DNA from: Chlamydiia bacterium
GTDB taxonomy: Bacteria; Chlamydiota; Chlamydiia; Chlamydiales; Rhabdochlamydiaceae
Direction: 5' to 3'
Length of the DNA stretch: 40,869 bases
Assembly: GCA_021324995.1 (NCBI GenBank)
Contig: JAJPIB010000039.1
Span: forward strand, 1 to 40,869
In this document: one piece after another, positions 25,006 through 33,623 of the stretch
Position numbering within the stretch: the first letter of the stretch is position 1
How the letters are laid out: every line of letters starts with the position of its first letter
Translations under genes and position numbers: made by a program
The notes under the pieces: model-generated
What the model was told of the DNA's origin: nothing
The model's database searches: none
Seen by the model: the letters and a program-made list of their open reading frames with translations, nothing else

Positions 25006-28000
25006 AGAATCCATTTTGTTTTCTTAAATCAGTGATATACCATAGTTGCTCCGCTTGATACGTTTTCCCTAGATAAGCATGATCTGCAAAAAAAGCAGTT
25101 TTTTGTGAGGTCTTTGAGCGGCAAGGTACCATTCTAATGTTATATTCTGAATCATTCTTATATTTTGATGCAAACCTTCCTGTAATGTAGTCTTTCTTAG
25201 AATAGACGTTTGTAACCTCTCGGCCATATTTATTAGGAATGGGTTTTGCTGGGCCAAGCGCAAGGAGATGCAGTTGATTTTTCAGACGATCTTTTTGGTC
25301 TTCCGTCATCCCTTTGATCGCATTGCAGCCAATGACCCCTCCTTCACTGTGAAGGATATGGAGCCAGAGTAAGGTAGGATTGATTTTGTAGAGAGAATCA
25401 GAGATGGCGACCATGATTTGTCTCGTGTGGACGACGACGGGTGTGTCTTTGCCGGCCTGTTCTTTGAAGGTACGCTTGCAATCTGAGTACATCCCTTTTG
25501 TGGGGTTATACATGCCAATGGTGAGGGTGCCTTCGGGAACCATTTCGGCGATGGATGCAACGTTGTTCTTTAGGTCTTTCTTTGTGGTACAGATTCCATT
25601 TTGCATAGTGATAAGGCCAACGGTTTTTCCTTCTTTGGGGATGAGTTCTTCGAAGTGGTCGACGATGTTGACCATGCCGATTGCTTTTTCTTGGGGAGTG
25701 AATTTAAGCTTGTCCCAATGGCCACAAGAAACGACCCAATCTACAGGGACGCCGGATATGGAACCTTTGCAGTGGATGATTTTAGAGGAGGGAATTATGG
25801 GAGGCGTCCAGATTTTGCAGAGGGGCGGAGTGTCATACCGCATTTCTTGAGGAAGGCGGGGATCAGAATCAAGTCCAAATAGATCGAGTCTGTTGAGCGG
25901 GCTATTTAAGACATAGACATACAGGTTGGGGCCGTCGGCGAAGCCTGAGGGGTCGGGAGTGAGCCATCTTCCTAGGATGGGATCGTAAAATCTCATTCCA
26001 AAGTAGATGAGGCCATCTATGGAGCGTTTTGAGGCGAATCGCCAGGGGCTAATGGGGTTGGAAGTGTTTTCGCGTCCAAAGGCGTCGATGTCATAAGATT
26101 CAACAAGCCTTTTGTCGGATGAGACGAGAGCGATGATATTTCCTAAGAAGTCGTGTAGTGGTGCGTAGGCATTTCCTTCGACTTCGATGGCGACGCTGCC
26201 GCCGATTTCCCCTTTGATGCCAATGCCGAGGACTTTTAATTGGATTAGATTACCTCGTTCATCTTTCTGAGGAATAGGAAAGGATTGCTTTTTTTAAGAG
26301 AATCTCTGACTGAGAAGGGATATCCAGATAAAGCTCTCTTACCACTTGAGGCAACCCTGTTGCCGGATGTAGCTCATAGCGTTTAATATGGCGCTCTGTG
26401 ACATGATCTAAGCAGTTAGGGTCAGAGGAGCTTCCATCGTCACTGATTTCAGCGATAAGCAGATTGTCAGCATCATAAAAGAGGAATTCTCTTGTTAAAA
26501 TTCTATCGTTAAGCAGGGTGAATTTAGAAGTAGGCAGGTCGGTATCAGGTTTGTATTGATACTGATAGGTAAGTCCATTTTGTTCATGCTCTATAATGGG
26601 AAGATTAAAATGGGGAACATAGGTATAATATTTGGAATAGAACTCAGCCCCATTTAGCGAGCCATCTTGATTGATGCTAAAGGGTCCATTTGTATGGCCA
26701 GATAACGAGCCCCACAAGGTTTCTTTTATGACATTTCCTCTGTCATCGTATTTAAAGACTTTAGAAAAATAGGCTTGAGATTGCCCATCGAGCATGATTT
26801 TGGCTTTAAGACGGCCTTTTGACCAAATAAATTTCAGAATCGAGACAACTTCGTCCTGTTCATTGCAGTGCTCAACAGAGAGTAAATGCCCGTCTTCATG
26901 CTTGTACCAAGTCAGTCGATTGTCCATGTCGCGTACAGCAGTGACGCCAGGACTATAAAAAAAGTGGGCAATCGGGAGCATTTCAGCGTTGGGGCCAAGA
27001 GGAGCTTCAAGTGAGAGCACTTTGTCTGTATCGAAGTGTTTTTTAGAAGGACTATCCGCCCACTTCTCTTCCTGCTTTTTATTTTGTGGTTCATAATAAT
27101 TTGCTTGGAATTGGACTTTGCCATTTAAGTGAAACCGCTCCATCCGCGCTCCAATTCCCTTGCGACCCTGCACATAGGCGGTAGACTCTGGAAGACGCGA
27201 GGGGCTTTGGACATCAAAAATGTAATCGACTTCTTTGAACTCTAATGTTTTATAAGAAAAAGTTTTCCCATCGGACGTCCGCATGTTAAATGCAATCGGC
27301 GATTTGCTTCTGACGATATCCATCTGCAACCATGCAAATGACTTCGTACCTGCAGGGTTCATTAAAGATGCACCCACAAGACGTTCCTTGGCATCATAGG
27401 AATATTTGATGAAATGCCTGCTGGGAAGAACTTCTTTAATTAATCGGTAGTAGGTTTTAGCGTCGTTTCTTTTTCGGGCCCTCTCAAAATTTTCCCAATC
27501 CCAATGTTTGAAAGACCTGCCGCTATAAATGCGGTATCCTCCATCGGGAATGTATAAAATCGCTTCCCCTCTTTTTGCATTGACTTTCAGTGTATAATTC
27601 TTGAGATTCGTTTTAGCGCTCAGCACACCAGAGCAAGATCCGCTATCTTTTTTGGGCTTATAAACGTAAATGTGACCTTCTTCTTTACGATCGAAAACAT
27701 ACTGAACTAAGTTGCCACTGGGTTCGGCAAGGTAGATATTGAAGTCTTCGCGTGTCTTAGCAGTGTCGATGAGAAGATCGGCGTGTGGAAGAAAATTCCA
27801 TCCTCCCTGAATGAGCCACCCGCCGCGCGCATTTTTGAGTTTTTTGTTCAAGTCTCTTGGCTCTAAAGCTCCTGCACTTGAATAAGTGCGGAAAATAGGA
27901 AACTGTTTAGCACCTTCAATAACGGTATCTTGCAGACACAGGTTTAAATTTCCTGTGATCACATTGACATGATGAACTATCGATGGATCTTCATCGTCGG

Positions 28001-28070
28001 AAAAAAGCTGATCCCAATCGGCTCTAAGAATTGAAGTGAGGAGGAGAAAAAGAAGAAACAGTTTTCGCAT
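24986..28070 (-). pseudogene. Rhs-type protein with C-terminal DUF687-like hydrolase domain, frameshifted
   Basis: Two frames join into one protein of about 1,027 residues. The first (26259-28070, 603 residues) has a signal peptide (MRKLFLLFLLLTSILRA), 'VHHVNVITGNLNL' and degenerate YD/Rhs repeats ('KVFKYDDRGNVI', 'TYQYQYKPDTDLP'). The second carries the Rhs core ('GLIYFGMRFYDPILGRW', 'PLNRLDLFG') and a C-terminal domain of about 290 residues with 'LHILHSEGGVIGC', 'SKKDYITG' and 'DHAYLGKTY', a probable Ser-Asp-His triad. The break is a T7 run at 26289-26295 (A7 in the coding strand); one base fewer restores the frame. This could be mutation, phase variation or sequencing error. The downstream partner gene is coupled. 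Confidence 0.8.
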
Positions 28071-28160
28071 TATCTGTCTCGCGTTAAAAAAAATGCGTAT
28101 CAGATGCTACAGAAAATTTTTATTTCACTTAAGATATATTGATTTTTTTAAAAAAGAGAC

Positions 28161-28421
28161 TTAAGGAACTTCGTCGATGCCGCCCTTATGCCAAGGGTGA
28201 CATTTCAAGAGGCGCTTGACAGTGAGATAGATGCCTTTAAGAATTCCGTGCTTGTCCATTGCCTGCATCGCATAATCAGAGCAAGTCGGATAGAACCTAC
28301 AGCAGTGGCCTAAAAATGGACTGATGCAGAGTTGATACAACCGAATGAGTTTTATAAGCAAAAATCGCAACATCCTTACAGTATAGTCTCCTTTGTAATT
28401 CTTCCCTACATTGGTCTTCAT
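28161..28421 (-). CDS. yidD: Membrane protein insertion efficiency factor YidD
   Basis: The small protein has the full YidD signature: '[20 protein letters not shown]', '[14 protein letters not shown]' and '[18 protein letters not shown]', preceded by an amphipathic helix. It assists YidC-mediated membrane insertion at the inner membrane. The start is uncertain: the upstream ATG gives 86 residues, but the family usually begins near [14 protein letters not shown] (ATG at 28373), which has AAGG too close to it. It is not next to rnpA or yidC here and lies between two divergent effector-like genes. Confidence 0.92.
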   Translation of the reverse strand: MKTNVGKNYKGDYTVRMLRFLLIKLIRLYQLCISPFLGHCCRFYPTCSDYAMQAMDKHGILKGIYLTVKRLLKCHPWHKGGIDEVP

Positions 28422-28431
28422 GAATTTTTAT

Positions 28432-28459
28432 TTGACTTTTCCCTTGGTTCGATTAAACT
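28432..28459 (+). promoter_or_regulatory. Candidate promoter for the DUF687-like hydrolase gene
   Basis: TTGACT and TAAACT are separated by 16 bases, 44 bases upstream of the ATG at 28503. The -35 is a five-of-six match, the -10 four of six. Confidence 0.4.
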
Positions 28460-28502
28460 ATTTTCTTTTTTCTAAAAAATCTTTAGTTTTTTTGGGAAGC
28501 TT

Positions 28503-30245
28503 ATGGATATCGACGCAGTTGATTCAGCGGATGCTTCAGTGGATTTTTTTGACTCAGATGAAGTAACGGATATCAAGAGTAAATCTCTTTGGTTTGGTCG
28601 AGAAGTTACATTATCCACTGAGAAAAATCTGAAGCTCCAACTCTTAGCCCAGTTTTTTTTTGCTAACCTCCAGCGCGCAGAAAGGGTTCTCCAGCAGGAA
28701 GGCTGGACAGATCGGTTTCATTTTCTGGATTTTCAAGAGGAAATCATTGAAGAGATTACCGAGAATTTGGATCAGTATGCCGATTTTGCCTATCTATCCG
28801 CTCTGTATCACCCCTTAAATCGCGAATTTACCCTTTTAGACCCTAAAAATTATCGCGCAGACATCACTGAATGCAAAAATTTCTTAAAAGCGAGCGTTAA
28901 AGCAATTGGACACGGAGCAAAGAAGGTAGGAAAAGTCAGTAAAAAGGCAGCAAAAAGTGTGACAAAAGGTGCAAAAAAGGTTGTAGATTTTGTTAAGGAA
29001 CACCCCAAAGAAATTGCAATTGGCTTGGCAATTGTTGCAGTAGGTGCGGGCGCGTATTATTTAGGATCAGTAGCCTTTGCAGGTGCAGCAGCAGCAGGTG
29101 CCGGGGCAACTTCTCAAGGAACAGCGAAGAGGCGTGAAGATGAAGAAGGCCATGGTTCAAATACTCCCTTAGATTCTCCTCCACCTCCTCCTAAAGATCC
29201 AATGCCTCTTTCTAGTTTTTTATCTGAACAAGAAAAAGCTCATCTAAACAAAAGCAATCCATCAAGTAATTTAAGCGCAAATCTAAGCTCTTCTTCTAGC
29301 AATACCCCACCTGATAAAACCTATCAGTTCAAAAACGGAATATCTAGCTTGGACCTCTTCAAACAAGGCGATAAAACCAATCCATCGATTTCTGGGCAAC
29401 CCTCAAGCTTTAATCCCCCCGCCCCAGCTCCTCAAGGGCCGTCTCATCTGCAAAGTATCATCTCTGGCTTTTTACAAGTGGCGGGCAAATTGGTTCCAAA
29501 TCCGATAAATGAAGCTAAAACTGCGATTAGAGACGCGAAGTTGGTATTTACATCCCCAAGATCCTGTCACATCGAAACAGAAGGATTTAAATACCTTCAT
29601 CTTAGGATTGGGTTTATCAATGGAATGAATACAACGTTTGAAGAAGCTCAAAGCCACTTAGAGCACATAAGAAAATTTACTGGTGGAATGAGTGTAGAGG
29701 GGGTATACAACCACAGCAATACTGCCTTGGCAGACGCGGTAGAAATATTTACCCTCAATTACGCAGGATTTGCTCCGAGAACAGCAGAACTGTTAATAGA
29801 AAATTGGACGCGATTCCACGAAGAAAACATCAACACCCCCGATGCCAAATATCTACAATTTGCTCATAGCATGGGAACAATACTCACAAGGGACGCTTTA
29901 GCTCAAGTTCCTCAAGAAATTCGGGATCGTATTATCGTAGTGTCTATTGGACCCGCGGTGGTAATTTCGGAAGACCTATGCTATAAATCGATTCCCTATG
30001 CAAGCGAAAATGATCCAGTGCACCTCGGCGAGAATCTTTTTGCGTATATAACATCAGGAGGCGTTTCTAATGACAACACAGAAACTTTAGAAAAGTATGC
30101 AAAGCTTGTTGAAAAGAAAAAAAACCTTATTTTGCTACAGCCACATCCTGAAAGTGAAGGTATGGGGCATAGTTTCCAAGACCCAGTATTTGTTAAGATT
30201 ATTGAACAAAATATTAAAGCCTATTTGGATGCGGGGGAATATTGA
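28503..30245 (+). CDS. DUF687-like serine hydrolase effector with hydrophobic and Pro-rich linker
   Basis: The 580-residue protein has no signal peptide. In order: an acidic N-terminal helical region (1-120), a Lys-rich amphipathic stretch (132-165, 'KKVGKVSKKAAKSVTKGAKK'), a Gly/Ala hydrophobic segment (170-200), a Pro/Ser-rich linker (215-330) and a C-terminal alpha/beta-hydrolase domain (about 355-577). That domain matches my memory of the chlamydial DUF687 family: 'GFINGMNTTFEEA', 'GVYNHSN', nucleophile elbow 'FAHSMGTI' (Ser456), 'IRDRIIVVSIGPA', an Asp in 'SENDPV' and a His in 'GMGHSFQDPVF'. The activity is probably lipase or esterase; membrane insertion and type III export are plausible. 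It is coupled to the next gene by a TGATG overlap. Confidence 0.8.
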   Translation: MDIDAVDSADASVDFFDSDEVTDIKSKSLWFGREVTLSTEKNLKLQLLAQFFFANLQRAERVLQQEGWTDRFHFLDFQEEIIEEITENLDQYADFAYLSALYHPLNREFTLLDPKNYRADITECKNFLKASVKAIGHGAKKVGKVSKKAAKSVTKGAKKVVDFVKEHPKEIAIGLAIVAVGAGAYYLGSVAFAGAAAAGAGATSQGTAKRREDEEGHGSNTPLDSPPPPPKDPMPLSSFLSEQEKAHLNKSNPSSNLSANLSSSSSNTPPDKTYQFKNGISSLDLFKQGDKTNPSISGQPSSFNPPAPAPQGPSHLQSIISGFLQVAGKLVPNPINEAKTAIRDAKLVFTSPRSCHIETEGFKYLHLRIGFINGMNTTFEEAQSHLEHIRKFTGGMSVEGVYNHSNTALADAVEIFTLNYAGFAPRTAELLIENWTRFHEENINTPDAKYLQFAHSMGTILTRDALAQVPQEIRDRIIVVSIGPAVVISEDLCYKSIPYASENDPVHLGENLFAYITSGGVSNDNTETLEKYAKLVEKKKNLILLQPHPESEGMGHSFQDPVFVKIIEQNIKAYLDAGEY

Positions 30246-30772
30246 TGAGGATCTTTCTGACCTTTATTTTGATGCTTTCTTTAACTTGTTGTGGCAAATC
30301 GAATCTCCCAAACCCTTATGCTTTGTCAGAAAAAGAAGCTGCGGTCAATCGAGTTTTTAAAAAGGCATTTCTTCAACTAAAAAAAGAGAAAGAATTATAC
30401 TCTTTTGGTCTTGTTAGAGGACAAGGAGTCCTTGGTCTAGCTTTCCGTTATTACAAGACAGTTGATATCGACATAGCACGAGAATTATTGACGTATTCAA
30501 CCACATTGTTTTTGAATATTATTAATGAAAGTGAAGATATTCGTCCTTACTTAAAAGTTTATCCTTTTAATCCTGAAAATATTGAAATTGAAATCTATTT
30601 GCAAACTTCTAACGGTTCTGAGCCTAAATTGGGCAAGTGGACTCTTTTGGAAATGCGCCATGGCAAGTTGAAATATTATGTTAGAAATTTGAAAACAGAA
30701 ATGCTCATGACGCTATATGAAGAGACTTTCGAAGAGGCCGTTGCCAAGTTAAATGAGAAAGTCGCTATTTAG
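30245..30772 (+). CDS. Exported lipoprotein partner (candidate immunity protein)
   Basis: The 175-residue precursor has a lipoprotein-type signal (MRIFLTFILMLSLTCCGKS; lipobox LTCC, acylated Cys near residue 16). The mature protein shares its order of landmarks with the 24433-25005 protein: 'IDIARELLTYS', 'IINESEDIRPYLKVYPF', a short basic strand 'HGKLKYYVRN' and 'YEETFEEAVAKL'. The start codon overlaps the stop of the hydrolase gene (TGATG), so both are made together. Location in the periplasm and coupling to a hydrolase suggest an immunity or chaperone function. No named family is recognised. Confidence 0.72.
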   Translation: MRIFLTFILMLSLTCCGKSNLPNPYALSEKEAAVNRVFKKAFLQLKKEKELYSFGLVRGQGVLGLAFRYYKTVDIDIARELLTYSTTLFLNIINESEDIRPYLKVYPFNPENIEIEIYLQTSNGSEPKLGKWTLLEMRHGKLKYYVRNLKTEMLMTLYEETFEEAVAKLNEKVAI

Positions 30773-30808
30773 TCGATTGAAAAACTTAAGAAAAGTTGAG
30801 GCGTGCGT

Positions 30809-31120
30809 ATGGATCTAGAAAGCACAGAGGAGATTAAGAAGCCTCTGGCAATGAAAATTTTAGTCGGTTTCTTTTTCTTGTTTTATTGGCTTGCTGGTTT
30901 TTTTTCAGCAGTTGCGGTGTTGTTAGGAACGGTCTTTTTGATTGCGACGTGTAGAATCAGTGATTTAATTTTCTCTTATGGGATGCCGGTTTTCTTTTTT
31001 TTCTGCTGTTTTTTCATGAGATCAAAGTACAGAAGTGGCCGCTATCTACAGGCTTGTTTGGCAATGCTGCCGGGCTGTCTTGTCATTTTTATTATCTGCT
31101 TCAGGGCGCTTAAAAGTTAG
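30809..31120 (+). CDS. Small membrane protein, three helices
   Basis: A 103-residue protein with three predicted membrane helices (about 14-45, 47-68, 77-100) and short loops. The start at 30809 has GAGG eight bases upstream; a GTG six bases earlier is an alternative. It follows the candidate immunity gene by 36 bases and may belong to the same operon. Its stop overlaps the permease fragment on the other strand. The function is unknown. Confidence 0.6.
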   Translation: MDLESTEEIKKPLAMKILVGFFFLFYWLAGFFSAVAVLLGTVFLIATCRISDLIFSYGMPVFFFFCCFFMRSKYRSGRYLQACLAMLPGCLVIFIICFRALKS

Positions 31121-31467
31121 TTGGTCCGTTTGCGGTATCTACAGATCACTTGGATGATTTGAGATACGAAGATGACGGCTAGGATAACGATGACCCCGAT
31201 GACTAAAGGAGAAACATCGTCAGGGATAAACCTACCGAACTGAAGGACATTGACGACAGTGGAGAGCAACCAGGCGATGAAGTAGGTGTTTCTCTCAAAG
31301 GTACTCGGCGCATGTTTTGAAAGCTGGCTGGTGATATGGCCCAAGATCAAAATGATACAAAGATTGACCAATGAGCAGTCCTTGGTATGTAAAATTTCAC
31401 TTGATTTCGGTAGCATTTTTTTATTGCTTTCTTTATACCCCTTTAAATTAATGAGGAAGCCATGCAA
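31117..31467 (-). pseudogene. Duplicated 3' fragment of an NCS1-like permease gene
   Basis: The last 85 or so codons ('CSLVNLCIILILGHITSQLSK' onward to RYRKR) are nearly identical to the end of the permease gene at 32356-33621. The preceding 30 codons are unrelated, so this is a gene end joined to foreign sequence rather than a working transporter. It is the protein-level view of the 250-base duplication at 31131-31380. Confidence 0.85.
31131..31380. repeat. Direct repeat copy A (permease 3' end)
   Basis: These 250 bases match 32370-32619 with eight mismatches and no gaps (about 97%), in the same orientation and 1,239 bases apart. The repeats enclose two small plus-strand reading frames. Confidence 0.95.
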
Positions 31468-31692
31468 AAAGAACTAATCGAGAATATATATGGTTTTTTA
31501 AAATATGTTCTAATTTGTCCTCTAGCTGGATACATGATGTCTATTTGTTTGATAAATATCATTGAGACATTTCAGGAAAAACCTGATTACTATAAATCTT
31601 TTCCAAAGAAAAAGAAGGTCAAATGTTGGATATTTCTTTCAATTTTCGCTGCTTGCATAGCACTGTTGGTAAGATGTTTCTCACAGGGATAG
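31462..31692 (+). CDS. Small membrane protein, two helices
   Basis: The 76-residue product has two hydrophobic helices (about 10-32 and 54-71) separated by a Lys-rich loop. GAGGAAGCC precedes the ATG, a good ribosome site. The next frame downstream (from 31693) is in phase after the TAG stop, so read-through would fuse them. It lies inside the permease-end duplication. Function unknown. Confidence 0.5.
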   Translation: MQKELIENIYGFLKYVLICPLAGYMMSICLINIIETFQEKPDYYKSFPKKKKVKCWIFLSIFAACIALLVRCFSQG

Positions 31693-32322
31693 TTAGTTTT
31701 TACAAGTGTTGCCCCTATCCAAGCATTTCAGTTTTCAAATGGTGTCAATTATACTCCTACTCATTATGAGCAAGAATGGATAAATCGTTATTTCAATTCT
31801 ATTGATGAAGACACAGACATTGAGGAAGTAGTCGATTTTTTAATCACAGTGAGAGAGTCATTGATATCGAAAGGATATTCTTGCCCTCTTTTAACTGAGA
31901 TGTGCCTGCGCTTAAGAGATTATTTATTAGAAAAAGGTATTGAGTTTGATGATGAAGAAATTCAAGATCTGTACGATGAAATTGAAAAAAGAGAAAGTTT
32001 GATTAATGCTGCATCCTTCAAATTTTGGGAAGGAAATGATTGCCAGTCAAAAATTCAATTAGTCAAGCACAAACATAAGGATGATAAAAAACATTATAAG
32101 ATGAAAAGTAAGGGGATTTTTGGATTTGTGAAATGCTTGGCAGGAGGACTGATTTGTATTATTCCTATCCCTGCAGCCCAAGCTATCGGAGCAGGTCTCG
32201 TTTTGAATGGGATAAACGATATAATTGACGACGCTCGTGAAACCGGAGATGAAAATGAGCGATTACAACGAATGGATGAGCAACGAAGACAAGAAGCCCT
32301 ATTACTGACTCCTAATTCATAA
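31693..32322 (+). pseudogene. Secreted protein of unknown family, start codon missing
   Basis: The open frame from 31693 begins 'LVFTSVAPIQAFQFSN', which reads like the second half of a signal peptide with a cleavage site after QA. It continues through 'YTPTHYEQEWINRYF' to an acidic helical middle, a glycine-rich hydrophobic segment ('GGLICIIPIPAAQAIGAG', near the C terminus) and a Gln/Arg-rich tail. No usable start exists for the exported form. An ATG at 31675 is out of frame, and a GTG at 31849 would give a 157-residue cytosolic protein. A lost start or frameshift is likely. The family is not recognised. Confidence 0.5.
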
Positions 32323-32355
32323 TTTCTCAAATATTTCTATCTATGGCAAGACCGT

Positions 32356-33621
32356 TTAATTAGCGCGCTTGCGGTATCTACAGACCACTTGGATGATTTG
32401 AGATACGAAGATGACGGCGAGGATAACGATGATCCCGATGACTAGAGGAGAAACATCATCAGGGATAAACCTACCGAAATGAAGGACATTGACGACAGTG
32501 GAGAGCAACCAGGCGATGAAGTAGGTGTTTCTCTCAAAGGTACTCGGCGCGCGTTTTGAAAGCTGGCTGGTGATATGGCCCAAGATTAAAATGATACAAA
32601 GATTGACCAATGAGCAGTCGGTGGCATGTAAGAGGAACTCCACTGAAAAGAGATTGGACACGAGAATGAATACAGTGGTGAGGATGAGCCCGAGGATGAG
32701 GTATTCCTTTCGGCCCACAAGGGCTTTTGGGGCGATCACTTCCCAGCCAACTGAGGCGGAATAAACGTTGGCAACATTGGCGCAAATCACCGAAAAAAAG
32801 ACGAATACGATCAACGAGATCCGAAGTACATCATTGCCAGTTCCCAAAATGACAGATTCATTCACTTCAAAAGGGCCTGCGATAATCGATCCAAAATATA
32901 GTCCGAAAAGTCCTAACGCAAGACTGCAGAGCTGTATAAGTGTCAGAGCCATGACAGATGTCTGCATCGATTTACTATGTCTAAAAAAGGTAGGTAAATC
33001 TGAAGTGATGCCGAGGTTAGTAGCGAGAACGAGAGTGAGACCTGAGAGGGAAAGGGCTGCAGTTTCTTGTTTGGGCCAATGAAAAGGAAGCATAAAGATA
33101 ATCACGACAAATGCAATGAGAAGAAAAGGAAAAATAAATGTTGCCATTTTCTTTAAAAGAGTGATTCCTTCCATGCATAAAAATGTGCTCAGCACTCCAA
33201 TCAAAACGCTCATCTGAATAAATCGATCGATACTGGGGTTTTCGGAGAATTTCATCAGATGGGTGAGTGTATTGCTTGCAGCCGTCGTCTGAGCGATGAA
33301 CCATGCCAAGGTCGAGATTAGGAGTAACGCTCCAATAGCGTATGCGCCTAGACTTCCCAAATAGGTTCTGGAAATATCCAAGGTACTTTGCCTGTCCTTA
33401 TGGCTCATGACGATAATGCCAAGGCGAATAAACCAAAGTATCGCATTGCCTACGATGATGGTTAGCGCAGCGCCGTAAAAGCTGTTTTGCTGAAGGACCA
33501 AGACGCTTGTCGCCAAAATCGGTAAGCTCATCCATCCGCTTAACTGAATCGAAGAGAGTTCCCATACCGACTGCTGTGCATCTGGTATTTCATGATGAGG
33601 GGCTGCGTTTTTTCTTGCCAT
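32356..33621 (-). CDS. NCS1-like (cytosine/purine-type) permease A
   Basis: A 421-residue inner-membrane protein with about 12 helices, resembling the CodB-like branch of the NCS1 transporters, which import nucleobases and related compounds by cation symport. Recognisable parts are the N-terminal 'SSIQLSGWMSLPILATSVL', 'IIVGNAILWFI' and the central 'ITSDLPTFFRHSKS'. Its start lies two bases after the stop of the upstream paralogue, so the two form an operon. The last 250 bases are duplicated at 31131-31380. Substrate cannot be read from sequence; nucleobase or amino-acid-like compounds would suit a parasite. Confidence 0.75.
   Translation of the reverse strand: MARKNAAPHHEIPDAQQSVWELSSIQLSGWMSLPILATSVLVLQQNSFYGAALTIIVGNAILWFIRLGIIVMSHKDRQSTLDISRTYLGSLGAYAIGALLLISTLAWFIAQTTAASNTLTHLMKFSENPSIDRFIQMSVLIGVLSTFLCMEGITLLKKMATFIFPFLLIAFVVIIFMLPFHWPKQETAALSLSGLTLVLATNLGITSDLPTFFRHSKSMQTSVMALTLIQLCSLALGLFGLYFGSIIAGPFEVNESVILGTGNDVLRISLIVFVFFSVICANVANVYSASVGWEVIAPKALVGRKEYLILGLILTTVFILVSNLFSVEFLLHATDCSLVNLCIILILGHITSQLSKRAPSTFERNTYFIAWLLSTVVNVLHFGRFIPDDVSPLVIGIIVILAVIFVSQIIQVVCRYRKRAN
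32370..32619. repeat. Direct repeat copy B (permease 3' end)
   Basis: This is the original copy within the intact permease gene, matching 31131-31380 at 242 of 250 positions. Confidence 0.95.
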
Positions 33622-33623
33622 AT

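Noticed and set aside
26259..26300. Programmed ribosomal frameshift in the Rhs gene
   Set aside because: The shift needed is +1 after TTA AAA AAA, whereas A-run slippery sites normally give -1; no stimulatory structure or internal Shine-Dalgarno sequence is evident.
28441..28465. tRNA-like GGTTCGATT
   Set aside because: It is only an isolated T-loop-like string; no acceptor stem or anticodon arm can be formed around it.
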